DNA from: Rickettsiaceae bacterium H1
Lineage (GTDB): Bacteria > Pseudomonadota > Alphaproteobacteria > Rickettsiales > Anaplasmataceae
Assembly: GCA_018101195.1 (NCBI GenBank)
Contig: JACDQH010000003.1
Coordinates: 173,398 to 237,397, forward strand
DNA: 64,000 bases
Direction: 5' to 3'
The position numbers and the translations under genes are program-made. The notes under the pieces are model-generated. The model had not been told where the DNA came from. It saw only the letters and a program-made list of their open reading frames with translations, and did no database searches. This document shows, in pieces, positions 8,881-17,953 of the stretch (position 1 is its first letter; the number at the start of each line of letters is the position of its first letter).

Positions 8881-9287
8881 ACCGCAAGAAAGATTTCGCG
8901 GATTTAATTTCCATTTTAAGATTTTATGACACAATTTGTAAAGCAAGTTGCTTTCTACTATCTACCTTTTAACACTAATCAAGAAATAGGTAAAACTTTA
9001 TTCGATTTTTCAACTAACGTTCAAGCTTTTAGAGAATAATTACGACTTCTTTTAAAGAGTACTAAAAAAAATAAATTCAAAAGGCACTATGTGCTAAACT
9101 CAGTTACCCTATAAGAAGACGGTATGATGAAAATTGCAGAAAGAGAAATTAATTTCAATAAGTTACTGCTATTATCACATGATAGCTTTATTAAGCTTGA
9201 TAAGCTAAAATTCAATTTTTACTAACTTTGATACAAAGAAATTCGCTTATTATTAATTTATATTGTAACTTGCAAATAAAAATTCAA
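8881..9287. other. Spacer with two tiny frames after the capsid remnant
   Basis: No recognisable gene. Two short plus-strand frames exist: 8926-9039 (37 residues, MTQFVKQVAFYYLPF...) and 9124-9228 (about 34 residues, starting with two ATGs). Neither has a good ribosome-binding site. They may be further remnants of the element that left the capsid fragment, or chance. Confidence 0.35.
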
Positions 9288-10782
9288 CTACCTACTTCTA
9301 TAATATAAAGCTTGAGCAATATCTTCCTTTCCTACATTTGCTTTTCCTACAAAATCGGCTATAGTCCTTGCGATTCGCAAAATTCTAACGTAACTCCTCA
9401 TTGAAATATCTAATTTTGTCAATGCATTGTTAAGTAAAGATTCACCCGTTGCATCTGGTAAAGCGACTTGCTGCAAAATATCGTAATCAGCTTCGGCATT
9501 ACATTTTATTCCCAAACCCCTATACCGTTCTAATTGAAGATTTCTAGCGGCAATCACCTTTTCTTTTAACTCTGCCGTGCTTTCTTCTTTTGAATAATTA
9601 CCCATTTTCAAAATATCTATATTCGGTACGTCCAAATGAAGATCTATTCTATCTAACATTGGGCCCAATATTTTATTTTTATAATCAAATCCACACCTAG
9701 GTGCCCTAGAACAAGATTTATTTACATTTCCCAAATAACCACATTTACAAGGGTTCATTGCCGCTATCAGTTGAAAATCGGCAGGATAAGTAACATGAGA
9801 ATTCACTCTTGCCACAGTAACGATTTTCGTCTCGATAGGTTGACGCAGGCTATCCAAAACTGACCGAGAAAATTCGGGAAACTCATCTAAAAATAACACT
9901 CCTTTACTTGCCAGAGTCACTTCCCCCGGTTTCACTCTTTTACCTCCTCCAATCATAGCAGCCATAGAACAAGAATGATGAGGATCACGAAACGGCCTGT
10001 GTACTTTCACCGTATTATCAAGTTTATCGACAACACTATTAATCATATTTATTTCAAGAATTTCCTGTGGTGAAGGATCGGGCAATAAACCAGGCAAACG
10101 TTTTGCCAACATAGATTTACCGATACCAGGAGGTCCAACCATCAAAACATTATGGCCACCCCGCAGCAGCAATAACCATGCCGTATTTAGCGCTTTTTTG
10201 CCCTTTTACATCTTGCATATCCGTTGATTTTTTCGATTCCTCTTTCTCTACGTTTTTCGGTTTCGAAAGCAATTCCAAACCGCTAAAATGCTTAATTATT
10301 TCTACCAAATTATTTGCCGCTATTACTTCGTTACATCCCGACAAAACAACTTCCGCCGAATTCTTATTCGAACAAATAATTCCCTTATTATTTTGTTCGG
10401 CAAAAATTGCCGCAGATAAAACACCAGATACCGGCATAACAATTCCGTCCAACGACAGTTCTCCCATAGCAATATATCGCTCTATCTTATCTTCAGGTAT
10501 TTTTTGCATCACCTTCAATATCCCCAAAATTATTGCTAAGTCGTAATGACTTCCTTCCTTAACTAAATCTGCAGGAGATAAATTAACCGTAATACGTTTC
10601 GGAGGCATGGCAAAACCGATCGCACCAATTGCTGCTCTTATTCTCTCACGTGATTCGCCTACGGCTTTATCCGGCAAGCCGACAATATTAAATGCCGGGA
10701 GTCCCGAAGATATACAAATTTGTACGTCAATCTCGACAACCTGCATTCCCTGCAAAGCAATAGTGCTAACATGAGCAAACAT
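9288..10782 (-). pseudogene. comM: ComM/YifB family Mg-chelatase-like AAA+ protein, broken by one frameshift
   Basis: ComM is a hexameric AAA+ helicase that promotes branch migration during natural transformation. The N-terminal frame (10782 to 10150) carries the Lon-protease-like fold of the family, including NIVGLPDKAVGES and NLSPADLVKEGSHYDLAI, up to the linker before the ATPase domain. The C-terminal frame (to 9288) carries Walker A VGPPGIGKS, the FLDEFPEF Walker B, and the zinc-binding cysteines CKCGY/CSRAPRC. The two join at IAAAGGHN: a GGGG (plus strand CCCC at 10159-10162) should be GGG, so there is a single inserted base. Joined, the protein is ~498 residues, the normal length. No other lesion is visible, so the break is recent or is a sequencing error. 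Confidence 0.88.
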
Positions 10783-10941
10783 TTATATTATTCTTAGCAT
10801 AAACAAAGATTATAACCTTCATCACGCTATGAGCAAAAAATATAGCTTGTTATATACACAACTGAATTTTTAAACATTAAAGACATGCAGAGGAAAAAAA
10901 GAGTTATTTTCTATATCTGTTTTTCTTGTATACTCACGAAC

Positions 10942-11376
10942 ATGACAAAAACCTTTTCTTCGTTATTTATAATATGGGTGATTTTTTCAGGTCACTTCAG
11001 CCCTTTTTTTCTTATTTCGGGAATTATAAGCTCCCTTGTAATCATATTTATAATTTTGAAATTTACAAAAATCTCCCTTTATCAACCGTCTTTACGATGG
11101 GCAAAATACATATTATGGTTATTTTACCAAATGATTACTTCGTCTTTCCCAGTAACAAAATTAATTTGGCAAAAAAATCCCGATATTTCGCCAAAAATCC
11201 AAAGAATAAAGCATAACCAAAAAAATGACCGAAAAATTGCTATACTGGCAAACTCTATCACTTTAACTCCCGGAACGGTTACCATTTTTTGTGACAAAAA
11301 TTACCTATATTTTCACAGCTTGATCGAAAAAGGTTCGCTTGAAGGGGTCAACAACATAATTAAACAACTCGATTAA
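10942..11376 (+). CDS. mnhE: Na+/H+ antiporter subunit E (MnhE/MrpE-like)
   Basis: A small membrane subunit of multi-subunit Mrp-type cation/proton antiporters. Start ATG 10942 gives about 144 residues. An earlier ATG at 10885 would add 19 Lys/Phe-rich residues, and neither start has a clear Shine-Dalgarno. Two or three hydrophobic helices occupy the first ~70 residues. The family hallmark ANSITLTPGTVTI is near residue 98, followed by a soluble tail. The other Mrp genes are not adjacent. Only a D-like subunit appears, 50 kb away at 61080, which matches the dispersed mrp genes known in Rickettsiales. It is followed immediately by rpmE. Confidence 0.82.
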   Translation: MTKTFSSLFIIWVIFSGHFSPFFLISGIISSLVIIFIILKFTKISLYQPSLRWAKYILWLFYQMITSSFPVTKLIWQKNPDISPKIQRIKHNQKNDRKIAILANSITLTPGTVTIFCDKNYLYFHSLIEKGSLEGVNNIIKQLD

Positions 11377-11431
11377 TTTGCAAATAAATCCTGTTATTCA
11401 TATAATTTCTACTGCGACAATAAAAAATGCT

Positions 11432-11701
11432 ATGAAAAAAGGAATTCATCCGAAATTACGTAAAATTACCATCAAGATGACCAATGGTAAAAGCTTTAAA
11501 ACCATGTCGACATATCAAAAAAGCGATACGATAGTCTTAGATGTTGATCGGCATAACCATCCTGCTTGGACCGGAGTTGATAAGGGAGCAATGGAAAACG
11601 TAAGTAGCGTTGCCAAATATAGGAAAAAATTCGGTAATTTCAACTTATTCGACGAAGGCGAAAATTCACAAGAAGATAATAAGAATACCGAATCTCAATA
11701 A
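11432..11701 (+). CDS. rpmE: 50S ribosomal protein L31
   Basis: The start is ATG 11432, giving 89 residues beginning MKKGIHPKLRKITIKMTNG, the canonical L31 N-terminus. A TTG at 11378 in the same frame would add 18 residues not found in the family. The DRHNHPAWTG block (about residues 44-53) is diagnostic. The zinc-binding CxxC pair of some L31 proteins is absent, as in many alphaproteobacterial forms. The last ~20 residues are acidic and Asn/Glu-rich, an extension. The stop overlaps, on the opposite strand, the stop of the small membrane gene that follows dsbD. Confidence 0.92.
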   Translation: MKKGIHPKLRKITIKMTNGKSFKTMSTYQKSDTIVLDVDRHNHPAWTGVDKGAMENVSSVAKYRKKFGNFNLFDEGENSQEDNKNTESQ

Positions 11702-11892
11702 GGCTTGTACCTCCATCTTCCCTTCGAAATTCTATGAATTAAATCGAATATAAACGTAGCTACATGTATTACAAGGAAAACAATACAAGGCCATAACATA
11801 ACCTTAATCGCAAAAATCAAGTATAAAATCGCACCTAATATCATAAGAAATTTCACAGATTTAATTATGTCGTGTTCCAAAATATCCTTCAT
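11695..11892 (-). CDS. Small two-helix membrane protein coupled to dsbD
   Basis: 65 residues with two hydrophobic helices (about 14-31 and 34-50) and a basic C-terminus RISKGRWRYKPY. The ATG overlaps the dsbD stop (ATGA), so it is probably the second cistron of a dsbD operon and may act with it at the inner membrane. I do not recognise a family, and no catalytic residue is visible. Confidence 0.6.
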   Translation of the reverse strand: MKDILEHDIIKSVKFLMILGAILYLIFAIKVMLWPCIVFLVIHVATFIFDLIHRISKGRWRYKPY

Positions 11893-13046
11893 TTTAAATC
11901 TTCCAATCTTCGCACAACTTTCTCCTGGGTTAACAATTGGGGCAATATTTTATACTCCCCTTTACTATTATACAGTACGTACAAAGGAACCCCTATTCTA
12001 TTAAAACTTTTAATATAATTCGTTATATTTTCATCACGTTTAGTCCAATCGGCAAGCATGTAAATTACGTTATTCTCTTCCAAAGCATTTTGCACTACTT
12101 TTGACAACAATACCAATTGCTCGTTAATTTTACAAGTCAGGCACCAATCAGCGGTTACCACTACCAAAACCTTATTTTTTTCCTCTAATAATTTAGCTAA
12201 TGCTTTTTCAGAAAATGCTATTTGTTTACTTTGTCGAGCATAATTAATTAAATCGTAGCTAATTTTTAACGGAACGAAATTAACAAATATTAAAAATACT
12301 ATAAAAAAATGTTTCCATGCACCTTGAAAAAATTTGACCGAATTCCATAACCATATAGTAAAAACAATTAATACTGTTCCTGCCAATACTGGTAAGACCA
12401 AATCACCGTTAGTTTGTTTTATCAGCACCCAAAATAACCAAATTGCAGAAAAATACATCGGAAATGCGAGAAGCTCTTTAAATTTCTCCATCCAATTTCC
12501 CGGTTTAGGTAAAAATGAAAGCAGTTTGGTGAATTTCGCACATAATAAGTAAGGAAAAGCAAAACCCAAACCTAATGCCTGAAAAATTAATAAAGCATAA
12601 AGTGTCGGTTGAGTGAAAGCAAAACCTATTGCCGTTGCCATAAAAGGAGCAGTACAAGGGGTAGCAACTAAAACCGCTATCACTCCAGTAAAAAAACTTC
12701 CGGAGTTATTTTGCATATTTGATTCTTTAACCGAAAACATAGGAATCGAGAAAACACCAGAAAGATTAAGACCTACGATAAACAGTAAGTATGAAAGCAA
12801 TACGACAAACATGGGAGATTGCAGGTTATATCCCCAACCTACGACGAAACCCAAGTTCTTTAACAAGAGAAGAGTTCCGGACAAAGCAAAAAACGATACT
12901 AATACTCCGGCAGTATAACTTAAACCGCTCGATAAATTCGAAGAACGACGTTTAACCAAAGCAAGAACTTTAAGGGACAATACCGGAAAAACACAAGGCA
13001 TTAAGTTAAGTATTATTCCGCCGAGAAAAGCAAATAAAAACTGCAT
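11889..13046 (-). CDS. dsbD: Thiol:disulfide interchange protein, DsbD-like
   Basis: It transfers reducing power from cytoplasmic thioredoxin across the inner membrane. The 385 residues lack the periplasmic N-terminal alpha domain of E. coli DsbD. What remains is the membrane domain of eight helices with its redox cysteines (NLMPCVFPV, Cys18; ATPCTAPF near residue 131) and a C-terminal thioredoxin-fold domain with WCLTC at residues 301-305. This short architecture is common in alphaproteobacteria. It precedes a small membrane protein with an ATGA overlap. The substrate (cytochrome maturation or envelope isomerases) cannot be told from the window. Confidence 0.88.
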   Translation of the reverse strand: MQFLFAFLGGIILNLMPCVFPVLSLKVLALVKRRSSNLSSGLSYTAGVLVSFFALSGTLLLLKNLGFVVGWGYNLQSPMFVVLLSYLLFIVGLNLSGVFSIPMFSVKESNMQNNSGSFFTGVIAVLVATPCTAPFMATAIGFAFTQPTLYALLIFQALGLGFAFPYLLCAKFTKLLSFLPKPGNWMEKFKELLAFPMYFSAIWLFWVLIKQTNGDLVLPVLAGTVLIVFTIWLWNSVKFFQGAWKHFFIVFLIFVNFVPLKISYDLINYARQSKQIAFSEKALAKLLEEKNKVLVVVTADWCLTCKINEQLVLLSKVVQNALEENNVIYMLADWTKRDENITNYIKSFNRIGVPLYVLYNSKGEYKILPQLLTQEKVVRRLEDLK

Positions 13047-13132
13047 AAAAAGCCAATTCTAGCAGATTAACAGCAAAGTTACTATAAAAACTTTCCTTGA
13101 GCAAGATTTAAGAATATGGTACAAAATTACCC

Positions 13133-13222
13133 GGACGGATGGCCGAGCGGTTTAAGGCACCAGTCTTGAAAACTGACGTACGTGCGAGCGTACCGTGGGT
13201 TCGAATCCCACTCCGTCCGCCA
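13133..13222 (+). tRNA. tRNA-Ser (anticodon TGA)
   Basis: Cloverleaf with acceptor GGACGGA/TCCGTCC, discriminator G at 13219 and encoded CCA at 13220-13222. The anticodon loop CTTGAAA gives anticodon TGA. A long variable arm typical of tRNA-Ser follows (bases around 13178-13191, TACGTGCGAGCGTA). The T-arm is GTGGG-TTCGAAT-CCCAC. It is the only one of the four tRNAs here with an encoded CCA. It borders the repeat-flanked protease island. Confidence 0.95.
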
Positions 13223-13242
13223 ACCAGTCTAAAGTTTATTGT

Positions 13243-13480
13243 CAATTTTTTCAGAAAAATTACAATTAAACTTAAATATGGTTTTTCATAAGAAGAATTG
13301 CATCGTGTTCAACATCCGTAACTGAAAACCCTCCTTCTAACGAAGCATTTATAGCAAAGCTTATTAATCTACAAAAACTTTGGGAACAATTAAGATGAGA
13401 CGGACAAAAACGTTTATTAAACCAAGAAGAAAAAGTATCCGATAGGTGATACCAAGATATTCGGTACATTGGTTGTTATC
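13243..13480 (+). repeat. Left copy of a ~220 bp diverged direct repeat
   Basis: This segment aligns by eye with 16745-16970 over most of its length, sharing for example CATAAGAAGAATTGCAT, GTGTTCAACATCCGTAACTG, AGCAAAGCTTAT, AAGAAGAAAAAGTATCC and ACCAAGATATT, with substitutions and small indels between. On the minus strand a frame at 13469-13272 ends in SVTDVEHDAILLMK, which is conserved in the right copy. The plus strand also reads protein-like. Neither copy holds an obviously intact gene, so both look like decayed duplicates. The copies bracket the S8 protease region. Confidence 0.8.
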
Positions 13481-14223
13481 TCATACAATGTGCAAATTAA
13501 TTACCTACGCTTCACCCTCCCGACGAAGAATACCAATGTCAATTGTTACCATTGATAAGGCTCCTCCATACCCATCGTGCTGATTTCCATAGTGACTGGA
13601 CAGACCTGAAGATCTGCTGCGCAACATCAAGCTTATCTACAGCAAGAGCTGACTCTGGACGAACATGTACAAACACGCTGCAAAATCATCTCCAAGACTG
13701 AGTATCGGCTTTCTTGTGCAGTGTTTTACCAGAAATCTTAGTAGCTCATCTGATGACATTACGCTAATTCTCACAGAAATAGAAAAATCTCTCGAGGACC
13801 TCCAAGAAACATGTATGTAGCCGCATGATTCCACTTAACGTCCGTCACTCCAGGCAACTGCTTTCTGAAAATTATCTAAGTAGCGCCTATTTGCCTTATA
13901 AAGTAAATGATGATCGCAGTCCCTTAATAATTTGAACCCTCAACTTTAGTTGAATTTCTGTCCGTCGAAATGGGACAAATATCAACAGAGCAATCAAACC
14001 GATCAGTAGGAACTATTGTTATGTAACCAGACGACATACCGTTGAGCTTGCCACTACTTTCTAAGCTTTACCAATCCGACGATCACTTGAGGGTGAGCGT
14101 ATTTTCCTCGAACTCCCCTTTATTTATTATTATCCCATTCTTCTCACCGCTCGGAATACGAATAAGTCCAGTTGAGCCCTATTTTATCTAATTTCTACCA
14201 ATCCCAGCAGCAACGTAACCTCA
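13481..14223. other. Decayed coding debris inside the protease island
   Basis: No intact gene is seen. Base composition is visibly less AT-rich than the surroundings. Several short protein-like stretches lie in different frames. On the plus strand, around 13630-13730, a frame reads HQAYLQQELTLDEHVQTRCK, continued in another frame at about 13740-13820 by SSDDITLILTEIEKSLEDLQ. On the minus strand a 37-codon frame near 14039-13926 begins MSSGYITIVPTD. I interpret this as one or more frameshifted passengers that arrived with the protease gene. The family is unknown. Confidence 0.45.
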
Positions 14224-14562
14224 TTAGTTGAGGCCTGAGCTACAAACGTGCCAAGATCTCACCATGAACGACACCTTGCCATTCCAGCCCGTGATAGCAG
14301 AAATTTTATCAAAAATTGCCTCAAATCTTATCAATCCTTGATCATGGTACTCACACAGGATTTTCGCTGATCCCGACAGCCACCAACAAACTAAACTACC
14401 GATTGATTTCCATTTACCTTCAGTTAGCGTGGCTGTCGACTCTCTGCAGTAACTTGTTCTACGGGCGCAGTCGGCATCCGCAGGAAACAAAATATCGTTT
14501 AAAGAAGACAGGGTTATGTAGTCTTCAAGTACTTCATCAATAGATGAGATTTTTGCTTCCAA
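14224..14562 (-). CDS. Hypothetical protein downstream of the S8 protease
   Basis: About 112 residues from a TTG at 14562, 41 bases after the protease stop on the same strand, so possibly its second cistron. The sequence looks protein-like (amphipathic N-terminus EAKISSIDEVLEDY, a Trp-rich middle VCWWLSG, then FDKISAITGWNGKVSFMV), but I recognise no family. The frame is closed by TAA TAA shortly upstream, and there is no good ribosome-binding site. It may be a fragment of a longer gene. It shares the higher GC of the island. Confidence 0.4.
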   Translation of the reverse strand: MEAKISSIDEVLEDYITLSSLNDILFPADADCARRTSYCRESTATLTEGKWKSIGSLVCWWLSGSAKILCEYHDQGLIRFEAIFDKISAITGWNGKVSFMVRSWHVCSSGLN

Positions 14563-14602
14563 TTCCGAATGTATTTCTATTCCCTTTTATTAGAGTTCTC
14601 CC

Positions 14603-16348
14603 TCATCTTTTCTCTGCATACACTCCACCTCCGCTTCCAGAAAGGGCTTTACGCACAGCTGCGTGTGCGTTGACTTTTCCATATCCAAACCAAGGGCTCC
14701 AACCATCAGTATCGAATTGGCCATTATCGTAAGGGGCCACAGGAGATACATCCCAAGATGTATCACGATCAAAAGATGCCGGAGGAGTCTTGGGATATGG
14801 TGAAAACTCCAAGTCAGTATCCGCAGTTTCTTCAAGCATCTGCTGAACTTCAATCGCGGATAATTTCTGATCTGCAGATAAGATTAAACCTGCTATTCCA
14901 GCTACCAGAGGAGTAGCGCTCGACGTTCCACCAAACTCTTCATCCACCAATCCCCTATAGCCTGAAGTAGTTGTTACTGGTAGGCCCTTGACAGATAAAC
15001 GAAAATAGGTATGTGAGTTACTCGACGGTGCGCACAAACTTATGCCCTCACCATAACACGAATAATGCGATCTTGAAGAAACACTTGAGAGTGCAGCTAC
15101 GTGCATTACACCGGGAATACCAACAAGATTGTTTTGAAAAGAGCGAGATGTTCTTACACCTGCCCAATACCATTGTTCAAATCGGTATTGCCAACCATTT
15201 GTGTAGGGTATATCGACAGAACCATTATGTTTAATGGGACAATTGCTATTACCTGCAGCCCACAAAAAGAGAATACCCTTTCCTCGCCTTCCACCTGTTT
15301 GAGTTAGTTCCTTGATTCGATTTACGACGTTTGAAGACCAAATCGAATTTGGTACGGCTCCCCATGAATTTGAAATTACGTCAACTTTATCTGCCAAATG
15401 ATTAATAGCAATAAGTAACTTCGAGTCGCTTATGCTCAAGCTAGGACCATTCGACTCCCATTTTATAGGATACAATGAACAACCTGGGGCCGCTCCTACT
15501 GTCAATTTTGAATTAAGTTCCGCCGCAATAACCCCACAACAAGCAGTACCATGATTGGAACCAGCAAGGTACATTCCGGCAGGAACGGCATCCACATCAG
15601 CATCAATCACTAACCTAGTACCCCGAAAATATCCCCAGCCTGAAAATTTACGATTGCCAAAATCAGGATGATCAAGACGGCAACCATCATCCGTCACACC
15701 AATAACAACGTCTGATTCCCCAACAGAACCAAGCTCGGCCCATGCATTTTCACATAAACTTGAAGAGCGAGAATCAAATTCAGGATTATTTGAATGTGTA
15801 TGAAGGTGCCATTGATCATTATATTTGGGATCAGAAATGGTAGACAGACACCCCAATTTATTAATTGCACTCATTCTAATTACCGACACGTTCAAGTCGT
15901 GTTCAACGGACGCTATGCCTAATGGTTTCTTTTCATTCAGCTCAACAACTATTTTGATCGGGTCTTTTTCGCTCTGAGCGGTGATTCCCATTAAAAATGT
16001 ATCTTCAGATATTTTTTCCAGCATTAGCAAAGCGTACTTTGCTGATAATTCAGTTAGGACATTATTCTCCAACTTATCCGATAGTGTTACAATTATTCGA
16101 TCTGTTATGAGGAAAGGCATTTTACTTTCCTGGTCCATCAAAAACTGGTAGACAGGAAAATTTTTAGATGCTTCTTTTATGCCTTCCATATCTGACCGTG
16201 TGGATTTCTGTATGGCCATAGATGCCGAAGAAAGTTTTTTCTCAACAGTCAGGCCATATTTTTTCATTTGTTCAGGTTGAGACCTAACGACAACTTTGCT
16301 CTCATCAACCGTCAATTCAATTTTTTTTCCATTTCTGTAACTATACAT
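14603..16348 (-). CDS. Subtilisin-like (S8) serine protease, probably acquired
   Basis: 581 residues. The catalytic triad is complete: Asp220 (VIGVTDDG), His266 (NHGTACCG) and Ser476 (GGTSSATP). The oxyanion-hole region SNSWGAV lies between them. Residues 1-~180 form an N-terminal domain beginning YSYRNGKKIEL, a pattern seen in cyanobacterial and proteobacterial S8 proteins. It could act as a built-in prodomain. No signal peptide is visible, so as written the enzyme would be cytoplasmic unless exported by another route. Base composition is distinctly higher in GC than the flanks (30 of 60 bases in 15481-15540), and the gene sits between diverged direct repeats, so horizontal acquisition is likely. 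The substrate is unknown. The frame is fully intact amid decayed DNA, which suggests selection or recent arrival. Confidence 0.88.
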   Translation of the reverse strand: MYSYRNGKKIELTVDESKVVVRSQPEQMKKYGLTVEKKLSSASMAIQKSTRSDMEGIKEASKNFPVYQFLMDQESKMPFLITDRIIVTLSDKLENNVLTELSAKYALLMLEKISEDTFLMGITAQSEKDPIKIVVELNEKKPLGIASVEHDLNVSVIRMSAINKLGCLSTISDPKYNDQWHLHTHSNNPEFDSRSSSLCENAWAELGSVGESDVVIGVTDDGCRLDHPDFGNRKFSGWGYFRGTRLVIDADVDAVPAGMYLAGSNHGTACCGVIAAELNSKLTVGAAPGCSLYPIKWESNGPSLSISDSKLLIAINHLADKVDVISNSWGAVPNSIWSSNVVNRIKELTQTGGRRGKGILFLWAAGNSNCPIKHNGSVDIPYTNGWQYRFEQWYWAGVRTSRSFQNNLVGIPGVMHVAALSSVSSRSHYSCYGEGISLCAPSSNSHTYFRLSVKGLPVTTTSGYRGLVDEEFGGTSSATPLVAGIAGLILSADQKLSAIEVQQMLEETADTDLEFSPYPKTPPASFDRDTSWDVSPVAPYDNGQFDTDGWSPWFGYGKVNAHAAVRKALSGSGGGVYAEKR

Positions 16349-16744
16349 ATTATTTTTTTTTATGCTTTGTCATAAATTATTTATGAAAAAAAAACTATTT
16401 GTCAAATATAATTATGACGTTTGATAATTACGCTGCTCAAGATGAAAATGAATAAACACCCGCAACATTCAACATCATGCCATCCAGCTTGAAGTTATAG
16501 CCATCGATTTTGTGATCAACCGCAACTAACACTAATGACAAAAAGGGTTTCAAACATAATGATTAGTAAAGTATTTTCGCAGTCATGATTAAAATTATTC
16601 CAAGAATGGAAACAAAATCAGCACAGGACGTTGCAATATAAATCTTGCTTTTCGTTGTTTTCAGAGCTATTTATTTGTAGCAACACATTGGTAAATGTAA
16701 AAAATTCAAACTCAAAAAAGTTCAATAAACTTAAAGTCTTTTTT
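16349..16744. other. AT-rich spacer upstream of the protease
   Basis: About 400 bp without a recognisable gene. It presumably holds the protease promoter. An A/T-rich stretch near 16355-16400 lies just upstream of the start codon, but no clear -35/-10 pair could be fixed by eye. Confidence 0.4.
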
Positions 16745-16970
16745 TAATTTTCAGAAAATTACAATTAAATTTAAATATGTTTTTTCATAAGAAGAATTGC
16801 ATTGTGTTCAACATCCGTAACTGAAAACCGCCCTTTCAACCAAATATCTATAGCAAAGCTTATAACCTGCAACAATTTTGGAAACGATTAAGAGAAGGCG
16901 TACAACAACATTTATTAAATCAAGAAGAAAAAGTATCCAATAGTACCAAGATATTGAGTACATCGCTTTT
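16745..16970 (+). repeat. Right copy of the ~220 bp diverged direct repeat
   Basis: It aligns with 13243-13480. On the minus strand it again reads SVTDVEHNAILLMKKHI before a stop, with D/N and N/K replacements relative to the left copy, which is protein-like divergence. This copy carries additional in-frame stops. Beyond the repeat, similarity continues weakly (CCCGACG in both). It marks the far edge of the protease island. Confidence 0.8.
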
Positions 16971-17029
16971 TACCCCACCCGACGTCAAGCAACCAACTTT
17001 TATCAAACTTTAAAGTAGGACTTCTAACG

Positions 17030-17790
17030 TTAGATTATTGCGTAATTATTTTTTTTAAGAATTTTAGGCAAATTTAACCGTGTAACAGCTTTTGCACTTT
17101 CATTATTTTCCAGATCAAACGAATCACGAATATTTAATAATCTTTTCCGAATAATTTGTTTTTAAGACAAAATCTACCGAACAAAACCGCAATCCTTTAT
17201 TTACCGAAAGAGATGCAAGATCTTTTTCGTTTAACCAGGCAACGATCAACTATTTTAAAAGTAATGATTCCGTTTTTATTCGGCTGATAAAGTAACTGTC
17301 CGATAAAATAACCGGATCTTTTCAATTTGTTAAACAATCACCGGTTTTGATTTGCAAAAATATTTTTAAATCTTGCAATGCAATTATATTAACGAAAACG
17401 CTCATTTTTAAGGTTATAACTAGCCAGATATAAATGATTCGGTACATAATAATTAACAAATAATTTTTCATACAATGCACTGTTTAAACTCTTTTTGACA
17501 CAAATAACTTTTCGCATCATTCTAACTTTCCGAAAAAACAAGTCTTTTAATAAAGTAGGAACACTTTTATCGGGATAATATCTTGATATAAAGATGATTG
17601 TAAGGCTCTTTTTCTTTACAAAGAACTTCAACAAGAGTATCAGGTAAATTCCCGAACCGGGAAATCAGTTGTAATATCCTCCGTAATGACACTGAATCCA
17701 CCCGAAATTGGAAATTTCAATGTAATTTTTATTTGAACTGAAAACCGTCTAATCCGGAAAATTTTTAAATTCCGAAGAGATATTTTTTAC
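17030..17790 (-). pseudogene. Multiply frameshifted remnant of an unknown gene
   Basis: Read on the minus strand, protein-like sequence continues through several frame changes: GGFSVITEDITTDFPVREF near 17700, then NLPDTLVEVLCKEKEPYNHL, then YPDKSVPTLLKDLFFRKV (open 17634-17389), then KRSGYFIGQLLYQPNKNG, then RLLNIRDSFDLENNESAKAV, ending LPKILKKNNYAII before TAA at 17030-17032. Each block uses normal codons for this genome. I infer a single dead gene of roughly 240 codons with at least four frame disruptions. The family is not recognised. The GGFSV start of the first block is reminiscent of the SVTDVEH segment in the flanking repeats, but that may be chance. Confidence 0.55.
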
Positions 17791-17821
17791 TCCCAGGGAA
17801 AATAGTATCGGGAGTAAAAAA
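17783..17821. repeat. Inverted repeat, 12 bp arms
   Basis: Arms TTTTTTACTCCC (17783-17794) and GGGAGTAAAAAA (17810-17821), with a 15-base loop. They are perfectly complementary. There is no terminal T-tract after the stem in either direction beyond the arm itself, so it is not a typical intrinsic terminator. Confidence 0.7.
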
Positions 17822-17904
17822 ACATTTTCATACAATAATATCCAAGCTTAACAAATCCGTATGATTATTATTTTCTTTTTTAAGAAGCTCGGTAACGTAG
17901 AAAG

Positions 17905-17953
17905 ATTTTACTTCTTGACTCCCCCGTAGCACCAACGTTATCGGAAGTAAAAT
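17905..17953. repeat. Second, related inverted repeat, 10 bp arms
   Basis: Arms ATTTTACTTC (17905-17914) and GAAGTAAAAT (17944-17953) are perfectly complementary around a 29-base loop. The arm resembles that of the hairpin 110 bp upstream (TTTTACT core). The two may be copies of one element. Confidence 0.6.

Noticed and set aside
8881..8905. Hairpin ACCGCAAGAAAGATTTCGCGG as a terminator after the capsid remnant
   Set aside because: Only four contiguous base pairs plus a bulge; too weak, and no T-tract follows.
13637..13834. 65-codon minus-strand frame inside the island debris
   Set aside because: The opposite strand is at least as protein-like (QELTLDEHVQTRC) and neither is complete, so I list the stretch as debris rather than a gene.
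16019..16160. Possible CRISPR-like spacing in the protease region
   Set aside because: No repeat unit recurs at regular intervals; apparent similarity is only codon bias in the protease gene.
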